In this document: one piece after another, positions 24,308 through 30,841 of the stretch
Numbering within the stretch: the stretch's first letter is position 1
Layout of the letters: every line of letters begins with the position of its first letter
From: Verrucomicrobiales bacterium
GTDB taxonomy: Bacteria; Verrucomicrobiota; Verrucomicrobiia; Limisphaerales; J093
Direction of reading: 5' to 3'
Length of the DNA: 39,581 nucleotides
Assembly: GCA_015075445.1 (NCBI GenBank)
Contig: JABTUJ010000053.1
Coordinates: forward strand, 1 to 39,581
Translations under genes and position numbers: made by a program
The notes under the pieces: model-generated
What the model was told of the DNA's origin: nothing
Database searches by the model: none
The model's input: only the letters and a program-made list of their open reading frames with translations

Positions 24308-24380
24308 GTAGGCGCCGACGTGAGGAAGCGTCATCGGCCAGCGGGCCAACGCCACTTCGCCTCCTCACGTCGGCGCCTAC
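24308..24380. repeat. Palindromic repeat r2 (23-bp arms)
   Basis: The left arm 24308-24330 and right arm 24358-24380 are nearly the same as r1 (left arm begins GTAGGCGCCGACGTGAGG). It lies between the convergent pseudopilin and phosphorylase genes, and its outer CTA (24377-24379) is the TAG stop codon of the phosphorylase. Confidence 0.88.
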
Positions 24381-26893
24381 ACTCCTTCGGGGATTCTCGT
24401 GAGCGCGATGGGCTCGGGATTCACGTGCCAGATATCGGCGCAATACTCGCGGATGGACCGGTCCGACGAGAAGTAGCCCATGCGGGCGACGGTGCGGACG
24501 GACCTCCGGGTCCATTCCTCCGGATCCCGATAGGCGGCGCCGACCCGTTCCTGGGCCGCGCAGTACGAGGCGAAGTCGGCCAGCACGAAGTAGGCGTCGT
24601 GGTAGAGCAGATTGTCCACGAGCGGCTGGAAGAGGCGCGGGTCGCCGGGCGAGAACGCCCCCGACGCGATCTGATCCAGGGTCTCGCGCAGTTCGGCGTT
24701 CTGTTCGTAGTGATCGAGCGGGCGGTAGCCGCGGGCGCTGAGCTCGCGGACTTCGGCCGCCGAGAGGCCGCAGAGGAAGAAGTTCTCGGGCCCGACGCGT
24801 TCGCGGATCTCGATGTTGGCGCCGTCGAGGGTGCCGAGGGTCAAGGCGCCGTTCAGGGCGAACTTCATATTGCCCGTGCCCGACGCCTCCTTACCGGCGG
24901 TGGAGATCTGTTCGGAGACATCGGCGGCGGGATAGACCTTCTGCGCGTTCTTGACGTTGAAATCGGGGAGGAAGACGACCCGCAGCCGGCCCCGGAGCCT
25001 GGGGTCATGGTTGACGACGTCGGCCACGCCGTGGATGAGCCGGATGATGAGCTTGGCCAGGTAATAGCCGGGGGCGGCCTTCGCCCCGAAGATGAACGTG
25101 CGGGCAGGGATCGCGAGGGTCGGGTGGCGCCGGAGCCGGTTGGCGAGGGTGATGATGTGCAGGACATTCAGGTGTTGTCGCTTGTACTCGTGGAGGCGTT
25201 TGACCTGGATATCGAACAAGGTGGCCGGGTCCACCTCGACGCCGGTCCGCTGTTGGAGGAGGGCCGCGAGCCGGACCTTGTTCTGGTGTTTGATCTGACG
25301 CCACTCCTCCCGGAAAGCCGGGTCTTCGGCGTGGGGTTCGAGCCGGCGCAGCTCGTCGAGATCGCGCACCCAGCCGGGGCCGAGCGTCCGGGTAAGAAGT
25401 CCCGCCAGACCGGGGTTGCTCAGGAGCAGGAAGCGGCGGGGGGTAACGCCGTTGGTCTTGTTGCTGAACTTCCCGGGAGCCAGCTCATGGAAGTCGCGGA
25501 GCACGCCTTGCTTGAGGAGTTCGGTGTGGAGGGCGGCGACGCCGTTGACCGCGTGGCTGCCGAGGCACGCCAGGTGGGCCATGCGCACGGCGCGCGGACC
25601 GGACTCGTCGATGAGGGAAAGGCGCCGGAGCCGGTCGGTGTCTCCGGGGTAGCGGCGCCGGACCTGGTCGAGGAAGCGGTGGTTGAGCTCGTAGATGATC
25701 TCGAGATGGCGAGGCAGGACCTGGCCAAAGAGGGGGATGCTCCACTGTTCGAGGGCTTCGGGCAGGAGCGTGTGGTTGGTGTAGGCGAAGGTGCGCTGGG
25801 TGATGCCCCAGGCGGGCTCCCAATCCAGGTCATGCTCGTCGACCAGCAGGCGCATGAGTTCGGCGATGGCGATGGCGGGGTGGGTGTCGTTGAGCTGGAC
25901 GGCGTACTTCTGGTCGAACTGGTCCACCCGGGCCCCGCGCTGGGTGTGGATGCGGAGCATGTCCTGCAGGGCGCAGGAGGCGAAGAAGTACTGTTGCTGC
26001 AACCGGAGGAGCTTGCCCTGCGGCGACTCGTCATTGGGGTAAAGCACCTTGGTGATGTTCTCGGACACCACCTTGTCCAGCACGGCGCCGTAGTAGTTGC
26101 CGGTGTTGAAGGCCTGGAAGTCGAAGGACTCGAGGGCCTCGGCCTTCCAGAGGCGCAGCAGGTTGGCGGTCGGCACGCCATAGCCCAGGACCGGCGTGTC
26201 GAAAGGGGTGCCCCGGACGACCCGGTCGGGAATCCACTGTACCCGGTAACGGCCGTCGCGTCGCCCGGCCTCGGTGCGTCCGCCGAACTTCACCTCGAAG
26301 GCGATCTCCGGGCGCGGGATTTCCCAGGGGTTGCCCAGTCGCAGCCACTTGTCGGCCACCTCGACCTGCCAGCCATCGCGGATCTCCTGGTCGAAGATGC
26401 CGAACTCGTAGCGGATGCCGTACCCGATGCTCGGGATCTCGAGGGTGGCGAGGGAATCGAGATAACATGCGGCGAGCCGGCCCAGACCGCCGTTGCCCAG
26501 CCCGGGTTCCTCCTCGTGTTCGAGCAGTTCGTCCAGGTTGAGCTGGAGGGACGCGAGTGCCTCGCGCGTGGCCTCGAGGATGCCGAGGTTGACGAGGTTG
26601 TTCTCGAGCTGGGGGCCGAGGAGGAACTCGGCGGACAAGTAACACACGGTGCGGCTGGCGCGCTCGAAGTAGGTCTCGGCCGTGCGAAGCCAGCGGTGCA
26701 GCAGCCGGTCCCGCACCGTGTAGGCGAGGGCCATGTAACAGTCGTTTCGCGTCGCGACCGCGGGGAAGCGGCCGAGGAGGTAGTACAGATTGTCGCAGAG
26801 CGCGGTCGCGATGGCCGAGGCCGTGAGACCCGTGCGGATCTGTTCAGCGGGAGGCCGCGCCGGCGGAGGCGAGCAACCAGGAGTGGCAGTCAT
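24377..26893 (-). CDS. glgP: Glycogen/starch phosphorylase (GT35)
   Basis: 838 residues from ATG 26893; a TTG at 26926 would add 11 residues. Family landmarks: YLSAEFLLGPQLENNLVNLG, EEEPGLGNGGLGRLAACYLDSLATL, GYGIRYEFGIFDQEI, KRLHEYKRQHLNVL, and the PLP region EASGTGNMKFALNGALTLGTLDGANIEI with the Lys that forms the Schiff base. The enzyme releases glucose-1-phosphate from stored alpha-1,4-glucan. The length is full and motifs are intact. The stop codon lies in repeat r2, so the last one or two residues may differ from the ancestral end. No other glycogen genes are adjacent. Confidence 0.96.
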   Translation of the reverse strand: MTATPGCSPPPARPPAEQIRTGLTASAIATALCDNLYYLLGRFPAVATRNDCYMALAYTVRDRLLHRWLRTAETYFERASRTVCYLSAEFLLGPQLENNLVNLGILEATREALASLQLNLDELLEHEEEPGLGNGGLGRLAACYLDSLATLEIPSIGYGIRYEFGIFDQEIRDGWQVEVADKWLRLGNPWEIPRPEIAFEVKFGGRTEAGRRDGRYRVQWIPDRVVRGTPFDTPVLGYGVPTANLLRLWKAEALESFDFQAFNTGNYYGAVLDKVVSENITKVLYPNDESPQGKLLRLQQQYFFASCALQDMLRIHTQRGARVDQFDQKYAVQLNDTHPAIAIAELMRLLVDEHDLDWEPAWGITQRTFAYTNHTLLPEALEQWSIPLFGQVLPRHLEIIYELNHRFLDQVRRRYPGDTDRLRRLSLIDESGPRAVRMAHLACLGSHAVNGVAALHTELLKQGVLRDFHELAPGKFSNKTNGVTPRRFLLLSNPGLAGLLTRTLGPGWVRDLDELRRLEPHAEDPAFREEWRQIKHQNKVRLAALLQQRTGVEVDPATLFDIQVKRLHEYKRQHLNVLHIITLANRLRRHPTLAIPARTFIFGAKAAPGYYLAKLIIRLIHGVADVVNHDPRLRGRLRVVFLPDFNVKNAQKVYPAADVSEQISTAGKEASGTGNMKFALNGALTLGTLDGANIEIRERVGPENFFLCGLSAAEVRELSARGYRPLDHYEQNAELRETLDQIASGAFSPGDPRLFQPLVDNLLYHDAYFVLADFASYCAAQERVGAAYRDPEEWTRRSVRTVARMGYFSSDRSIREYCADIWHVNPEPIALTRIPEGV

Positions 26894-26995
26894 GTGAGGG
26901 CGCGTGGCATCGGGGGATGAGGACAACCAACAATCGACCCCCGAGCAACCGACGGTCTCACAGGGGGTCGGATCCGGAGGGGCGTGTGCTTTGCC

Positions 26996-27112
26996 CTAGC
27001 GAGGGGCATTCGAAGTTGAGGGCACGGAGGACAGGGTGTTTGGGAGGGACGGGAACTCGGGGATCATGCCCTCCGCCTGTTTCCGCAGCGCCTCAGCCAG
27101 GTCTGCCGTCAT
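26996..27112 (-). CDS. Small open frame of 38 residues with strong SD
   Basis: MTADLAEALRKQAEGMIPEF... preceded by GGAAGGTGGCG directly before the ATG, a good Shine-Dalgarno at 4-5 bases. It lies 34 bp downstream of the hypothetical gene ending at 27147 on the same strand, so it could be a third cistron. No family is recognised, and it could equally be a remnant. Confidence 0.35.
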   Translation of the reverse strand: MTADLAEALRKQAEGMIPEFPSLPNTLSSVPSTSNAPR

Positions 27113-27146
27113 CGCCACCTTCCGATAGTTGCGGCGAGTCAGGCGT

Positions 27147-27605
27147 TTAGCTGGCGCCGGTCCGCGTACGACTCGGGGCCTGATGGAACTCGACATAGTC
27201 CTTGAGCGCACGAACCAGGTTCGCGGTGACCTGCCGTTGGTTGACTTCCCACAGCACCTCCTCGACCGGCCGGGGATACTCCAAGTTCCGGCGGTCGCGA
27301 GTCAACCGCTCCAGTTCAACAGATTCCTCGGGGGCCAGCGTTCCCAATGCCTCTTTCCGTGCCAACTCGCGAAAACGGCGCGCCATCGTCTTGGTCCATT
27401 CCGTCGCGGCCTCGTGGTAGAGGCGCATCGGGCGCGCCTCGGTTTCCTCTGCCGCTTCCGGACGCAGGGTCGGGGCGTCCGACGACTGCCCCACGACCAC
27501 AGTGGGCGCCGGTCCGTCAGCCATCGAACCCTCCACGATGTTGGCCACCAGCAACGCGGGCAACACCGCCTTGGCGTGGAGCTGTGCCACCATCGTCGTG
27601 TTCAT
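27147..27605 (-). CDS. Hypothetical protein, second gene of an unknown pair
   Basis: 152 residues from ATG 27605, which overlaps the upstream stop (ATGA at 27602-27605). No known family is recognised. The N-terminal third (TTMVAQLHAKAVLPALLVANIVEGS) is mildly hydrophobic; the rest is charged and helical (EATEW-type helices: YHEAATEWTKTMARRFRELARKE, ESVELERLTRDRRNLEY, EEVLWEVNQRQVTANLVRAL). The composition suggests a soluble cytoplasmic protein that works with the overlapping upstream gene. Its promoter is probably the one now separated from it by the insertion sequence (30663-30691), unless an internal promoter exists. Confidence 0.65.
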   Translation of the reverse strand: MNTTMVAQLHAKAVLPALLVANIVEGSMADGPAPTVVVGQSSDAPTLRPEAAEETEARPMRLYHEAATEWTKTMARRFRELARKEALGTLAPEESVELERLTRDRRNLEYPRPVEEVLWEVNQRQVTANLVRALKDYVEFHQAPSRTRTGAS

Positions 27606-28087
27606 TTCAGCTCCCTCCGGTAAAGCTCCGCCAAGAACTGCCGCTGCGTTTCCAGGTCGCATCGCAAGCACGCCACCCCGTCCACCTGAATTTCCTTGTC
27701 TGTGTTCTTCACGTGTTGGATTGCCGGGCCGACTGCGAACGTTCCCAGCACAATCTCCGCCTCTTCGGTGTACCCCATGTGCATCACCGTGGCCACGTCA
27801 GTCGCCATCGGTTGACCTGGGGGGGACCAGGCGGCAGGCGCGCCCTTGGGGGCGCCGATCAGGCCAAGATACCTGCCCAGGCTGTCTTTGCTCTCCCTCA
27901 ACGTCTGGCGGCTCAGCGTGCAGGCGTAAACATCTCGCAGGATTCCGGAATCATCCACGAGCGCAAAGAAGACCAGCGCGTGTCCGCCAAGCCACTGCAC
28001 GGCGAAGCGGTTGAAAAACATTCGGCGCGGGTAGCCCGTGGGCGGCACCGACAGTCGAACCTTGACTTCGCCTTCAGCAGTTCTCAT
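27602..28087 (-). CDS. Hypothetical protein with start codon rebuilt by an insertion sequence
   Basis: 161 residues as it now reads: MRTAEGEVKVRLSVPPTG... The first codons (ATG AGA ACT GCT G) come from the terminal inverted repeat of the insertion sequence at 28075-30630. The ancestral start is recognisable on the other side of that element: ATG AGC AAA GGC GAA G (30646-30631), so the original protein began MSKGEVKVRL. The frame is preserved across the junction. No family is recognised; the segment FFNRFAVQWLGGHALVFFALVDDSGILRDVYACTLSRQTL suggests an alpha/beta fold. The new ATG has no good ribosome-binding site upstream inside the element, so expression is uncertain. Its TGA overlaps the next gene. 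Confidence 0.7.
   Translation of the reverse strand: MRTAEGEVKVRLSVPPTGYPRRMFFNRFAVQWLGGHALVFFALVDDSGILRDVYACTLSRQTLRESKDSLGRYLGLIGAPKGAPAAWSPPGQPMATDVATVMHMGYTEEAEIVLGTFAVGPAIQHVKNTDKEIQVDGVACLRCDLETQRQFLAELYRRELK
28066..28074. repeat. Target-site duplication, left copy
   Basis: CTTCGCCTT, identical to 30631-30639 on the other side of the insertion sequence. It lies in the fourth to sixth codons of the interrupted gene. Confidence 0.93.
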
Positions 28088-28092
28088 TTTGG
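28075..28092. repeat. Left terminal inverted repeat of the insertion sequence
   Basis: CAGCAGTTCTCATTTTGG. On the minus strand it reads out of the element as CCAAAATGAGAACTGCTG and thus brings an ATG that is in frame with the interrupted gene. Confidence 0.95.
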
Positions 28093-28215
28093 GAGCTGAG
28101 GGCTGAGACCGACAAGGCGGCGGCGGGGGTGACGGAGACTTCCGGCGGCAGGGCCTGAAAGATTTTTGCACTTTTTGCGGGACTCACCTTCCCCTTCTCG
28201 CTATACCTCCCGCGG

Positions 28216-29085
28216 ATGGCGAGCGAGTGGATCGTGCAGGGCCGCACCCTGAGTGCGGAGGACCTGGCCCAGATTCGGGCCTGGCGGGCCGCCCATCCCA
28301 CCTGGCACCGGACCCGCCTGGCGCGCGAACTCTGTGCCCGGTGGGGGTGGCGCAACGGGGTGGGGCAGCTCAAGGACATGGCCGCCCGCTCGCTGCTGCT
28401 CAAACTGGAAGCCCGCGGCTGGATCACGTTGCCCCCCCGCCAGGGCCCCTCGGTCAACGGCCGCCGCAACCATCGGGCCCTCGCGCCGGCGGGGGCGGCG
28501 GTGGGGATCCAGGCCTCCCTGGCCAGCTTGCACCCGCTGCACCTGAGGCGGGTCGCTCCGGGCACGGCGGAGGCCCGGGAGTTCGGGGCCCTGCTCCAGG
28601 AGCACCATTACCTGGGTCACCGCAACTGTGTGGGCGAGAACCTCCAGTACCTGGTGCGCGATCGCCAGGATCGCCCGCTGGCGTGCGCGCTGTTTGGTTC
28701 AGCCGCCTGGCAGTGCCAGGCCCGCGACGGGTTCATCGGCTGGAGCCCGCCCGCCCGGCGCCGCCACCTGGGGCTGATCACCAACAACACCCGCTTCCTG
28801 ATCCTGCGCGGGGTGCGGGTGCCGCATCTGGCCAGCCACCTGCTGGGCTGCCTGACCCGCCGCCTGAGCGCCGACTGGCAGGCGCGCTACGGGCATCCGA
28901 TCCACCTGGTGGAAACCTTCGTCGAGCCCGAACGCTTTGCCGGCACCAGTTACCAGGCCGCCGGCTGGATCCGGGTCGGCGCCACCACCGGCCGCGGTCG
29001 CAACGGGGCCGCCCCCCAGCGCCCGATCAAGGAGGTCTGGCTGTGCCCGCTCGGCGCGGACTTCCGGGAGCGCCTCGGCGCATGA
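28216..29085 (+). CDS. DUF4338 (DruA-family) protein carried by the insertion sequence
   Basis: 289 residues. The DUF4338 core is clear: LLQEHHYLGHRNCVGENLQYLV (about 127-147), RDGFIGWSPPARRRHLGLITNNTRFLIL (170-197), VPHLASHLLGCLTRRLSADWQARYG, LVETFVEPERFAGTSYQAAGWIRVGATTGRGR (231-262) and KEVWLCPL. The N-terminal ~70 residues form a helical winged-helix-like region (AQIRAWRAAHPTWHRTRLARELCARWGW). DUF4338 is the DruA family of the Druantia anti-phage systems, but no druB-druE genes are present. Here the gene lies within an insertion sequence and overlaps the transposase start (ATGA), so a role in transposition, for instance DNA recognition or regulation, is more likely than defence. That role is an inference. 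Confidence 0.9.
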   Translation: MASEWIVQGRTLSAEDLAQIRAWRAAHPTWHRTRLARELCARWGWRNGVGQLKDMAARSLLLKLEARGWITLPPRQGPSVNGRRNHRALAPAGAAVGIQASLASLHPLHLRRVAPGTAEAREFGALLQEHHYLGHRNCVGENLQYLVRDRQDRPLACALFGSAAWQCQARDGFIGWSPPARRRHLGLITNNTRFLILRGVRVPHLASHLLGCLTRRLSADWQARYGHPIHLVETFVEPERFAGTSYQAAGWIRVGATTGRGRNGAAPQRPIKEVWLCPLGADFRERLGA

Positions 29086-30395
29086 GCCGCCTGGCTTTCG
29101 CCACCCTGGTGGACGGCTTGCGGCGCACCCTGGCCGGGTTGACGGACCGGCGCAGGGGCCGCAACCGCTCCTATGCGATGGCGGACTTCGGCCTGGCCGC
29201 CTTCGCCGTCTTCTTCACCCAATCGCCCTCCTTTCTGGCCCACCAGAAAGCGATGCAGCGGGCCCGGGGGGTCAACAACGCCCTGAGTCTCTTTGGCATC
29301 CAGAGCTTCCCCTCCGACAACCAGATCCGCGGCATGCTCGATCCCGTGTCGCCGGCCGCGCTCTTCCCGGTCTACGACCAGATCTACGAGGCGCTCGGCG
29401 AGCAGGGCCTTCTCCGGCACTTCCGGGGGTTCCACGACTCCACCCTCCTGGCGCTGGACGGCACGTGGTACTACAGCTCCCAGAAGATCCACTGCCCGTG
29501 TTGTTCCTCGCTCCAGCACGCCAACGGCCAGACCACCTTCTATCACAGCGCCCTGACCCCGGTCCTCGTCGCCCCGGGGCGCGCGGAGGTCATTGCCTTG
29601 CGGCCTGAGTTCATCACCCCGCAGGACGGCCACACCAAGCAGGATTGCGAGTTGGCCGCGGCCAAACGCTGGCTGGAGCAGAACGCCGCCCGCTATGGCC
29701 AGGGCCCCGTCACTCTCTTGGGCGACGATCTCTACGCCCACCAACCCTTCTGCCGGCGCGCCCTCCTCCACGGCTTCCACTTTATCTTCACCTGCCAGCC
29801 CGACTCCCATACCACCCTCTACCGCTGGGTGAACCTGCTCCAGAGGCCGGAGCTGGGAACCCTCTGCCTCCGCGTCAAGGTCGGCGGCCAGTGGCACACT
29901 TACACCTACCGCTGGGCCAACCGGGTCCCGCTGGCCGACGGGGAGGACGCCCTGCGCGTCAACTGGTGTGAACTCACCGTGACCGATCCGCAGGGTCAGG
30001 TCCTCTACCATAACGCCTGGATCACCGACTGGCCGCTGAGCGAGTCGAACGTGGCAGCCGTCGTCGCCTCGGGCCGCGCCCGTTGGAAGATCGAGAACGA
30101 GAACAACAACACCCTCAAGACCAAGGGCTATCATCTGGAGCACAACTTCGGTCACGGCCACAAACACCTCGCCGCCTTCCTGCTGGCCTTGAACCTCCTG
30201 GCCTTCCTCTTCCACACCGTCCTGGGTTTCACCGACGAGCACTACCGCCTCATCCGGGCCACGCTGCCCTCGCGCCAGACCTTCTTCGACGATCTGCGAG
30301 CCCTCACCCGCTACCTGCACTTCCCCAGTTGGCAGGCCCTCCTGCGGTTCATGATGCGCGGACTGGAGATCGGCCCCTACGCCAAGCCAACCTGA
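29082..30395 (+). CDS. DDE transposase (IS4-like)
   Basis: 437 residues from ATG 29082; the frame is open further upstream only as an overlap with the DUF4338 gene. RNase H-fold landmarks: first Asp in TLLALDGTWYY (D126), second in TLLGDDLYAH (D215 or D216), and the Glu in GRARWKIENENNNTLKTKGYHLEHNFGHG (E338), which recalls the Y-x2-R-x3-E-x6-K signature of IS4-type enzymes. A CPCC cluster at 138-141 may bind zinc. The gene is intact, so the element could be autonomous. Translation is probably coupled to the DUF4338 gene by the ATGA overlap. Confidence 0.92.
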   Translation: MSRLAFATLVDGLRRTLAGLTDRRRGRNRSYAMADFGLAAFAVFFTQSPSFLAHQKAMQRARGVNNALSLFGIQSFPSDNQIRGMLDPVSPAALFPVYDQIYEALGEQGLLRHFRGFHDSTLLALDGTWYYSSQKIHCPCCSSLQHANGQTTFYHSALTPVLVAPGRAEVIALRPEFITPQDGHTKQDCELAAAKRWLEQNAARYGQGPVTLLGDDLYAHQPFCRRALLHGFHFIFTCQPDSHTTLYRWVNLLQRPELGTLCLRVKVGGQWHTYTYRWANRVPLADGEDALRVNWCELTVTDPQGQVLYHNAWITDWPLSESNVAAVVASGRARWKIENENNNTLKTKGYHLEHNFGHGHKHLAAFLLALNLLAFLFHTVLGFTDEHYRLIRATLPSRQTFFDDLRALTRYLHFPSWQALLRFMMRGLEIGPYAKPT

Positions 30396-30612
30396 GCCAA
30401 CCGGCCCGCCCAGGCGAGGTGTGCCCACACCCGGCGATCGGGGGCAGGGAGGGTCCCAAGAACCTCCCCGAGGCCGCCGGACCGATCCCCCCAGGCTTCC
30501 AGCCGCGACTCCGGTTGCGCCGTACGCCGCGGTAGCCCTGCCAACACCATCGCCCCTCGCCCTCGCCCTCGCCCAGTTGCCTTCCCAACCCCGGCGTGCT
30601 GAGCCGTTCATG
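30396..30612. other. Right non-coding end of the insertion sequence
   Basis: 217 bp between the transposase stop and the right terminal repeat. It holds a short run of CGCCCT units near 30553-30573 and no gene. It is the only long non-coding stretch of the element and might hold transposase-binding subterminal sites. Confidence 0.5.
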
Positions 30613-30630
30613 CCAAAATGAGAACTGCTG
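30613..30630. repeat. Right terminal inverted repeat of the insertion sequence
   Basis: CCAAAATGAGAACTGCTG, the exact reverse complement of 28075-28092; followed by the target duplication at 30631-30639. Confidence 0.95.
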
Positions 30631-30646
30631 CTTCGCCTTTGCTCAT
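30631..30646 (-). pseudogene. Severed 5' end of the gene now at 27602-28087
   Basis: Reading from 30646: ATG AGC AAA GGC GAA G, that is M-S-K-G-E. The last nine bases are the target duplication. Removing the insertion sequence and one duplication restores an uninterrupted gene starting MSKGEVKVRLSV. Confidence 0.88.
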
Positions 30647-30662
30647 GGTTGCGCGGGCAGAG

Positions 30663-30691
30663 AGTCTAAGCGTCCGTGCCGGAGCTGACAA
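30663..30691 (-). promoter_or_regulatory. Putative promoter stranded by the insertion sequence
   Basis: On the minus strand TTGTCA (30691-30686), a 17-bp spacer and TAGACT (30668-30663) lie 17 bp before the original ATG at 30646. The insertion sequence now separates it from the downstream unknown gene pair. No gene was seen in the rest of 30647-30841. Confidence 0.5.
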
Positions 30692-30841
30692 TCGGCATTT
30701 CGGGTCAACTCCTCCAGGTTCCAGGGCATTCTAGCGCGAAGACCACTCAGTCCTGAGAATCCGCGCCGCTACTGCGGGTGGTTGCGCCGGGGCAAGGCAG
30801 CGGCCTTGAGGATCGGCTCCGGACGGGGGGGGCGGAGGCCG

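Larger units (their letters stand above)
28075..30630 (+). mobile_element. Complete insertion sequence: DruA-like gene + DDE transposase
   Basis: 2556 bp. Perfect 18-bp terminal inverted repeats (28075-28092 and 30613-30630, CAGCAGTTCTCATTTTGG) are flanked by a perfect 9-bp direct repeat CTTCGCCTT (28066-28074 and 30631-30639). Inside are two genes with overlapping ATGA, a 123-bp left and a 217-bp right non-coding end. The intact repeats, target duplication and open genes indicate a recent, possibly active insertion. The transposase resembles IS4-like DDE enzymes; the family name cannot be fixed without a database search. Confidence 0.95.

Noticed and set aside
24320..26920. 866-residue open frame on the plus strand
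   Set aside because: Antisense to glycogen phosphorylase; no family features.
28227..29081. Long N-terminal extension of the transposase frame
   Set aside because: It overlaps the DUF4338 gene in another frame and is Pro/Gly/Arg-rich; the ATG at 29082 with ATGA coupling is the credible start.
28216..29085. Druantia defence system
   Set aside because: Only a DruA-like gene is present, inside an insertion sequence; no helicase or other Druantia genes nearby.
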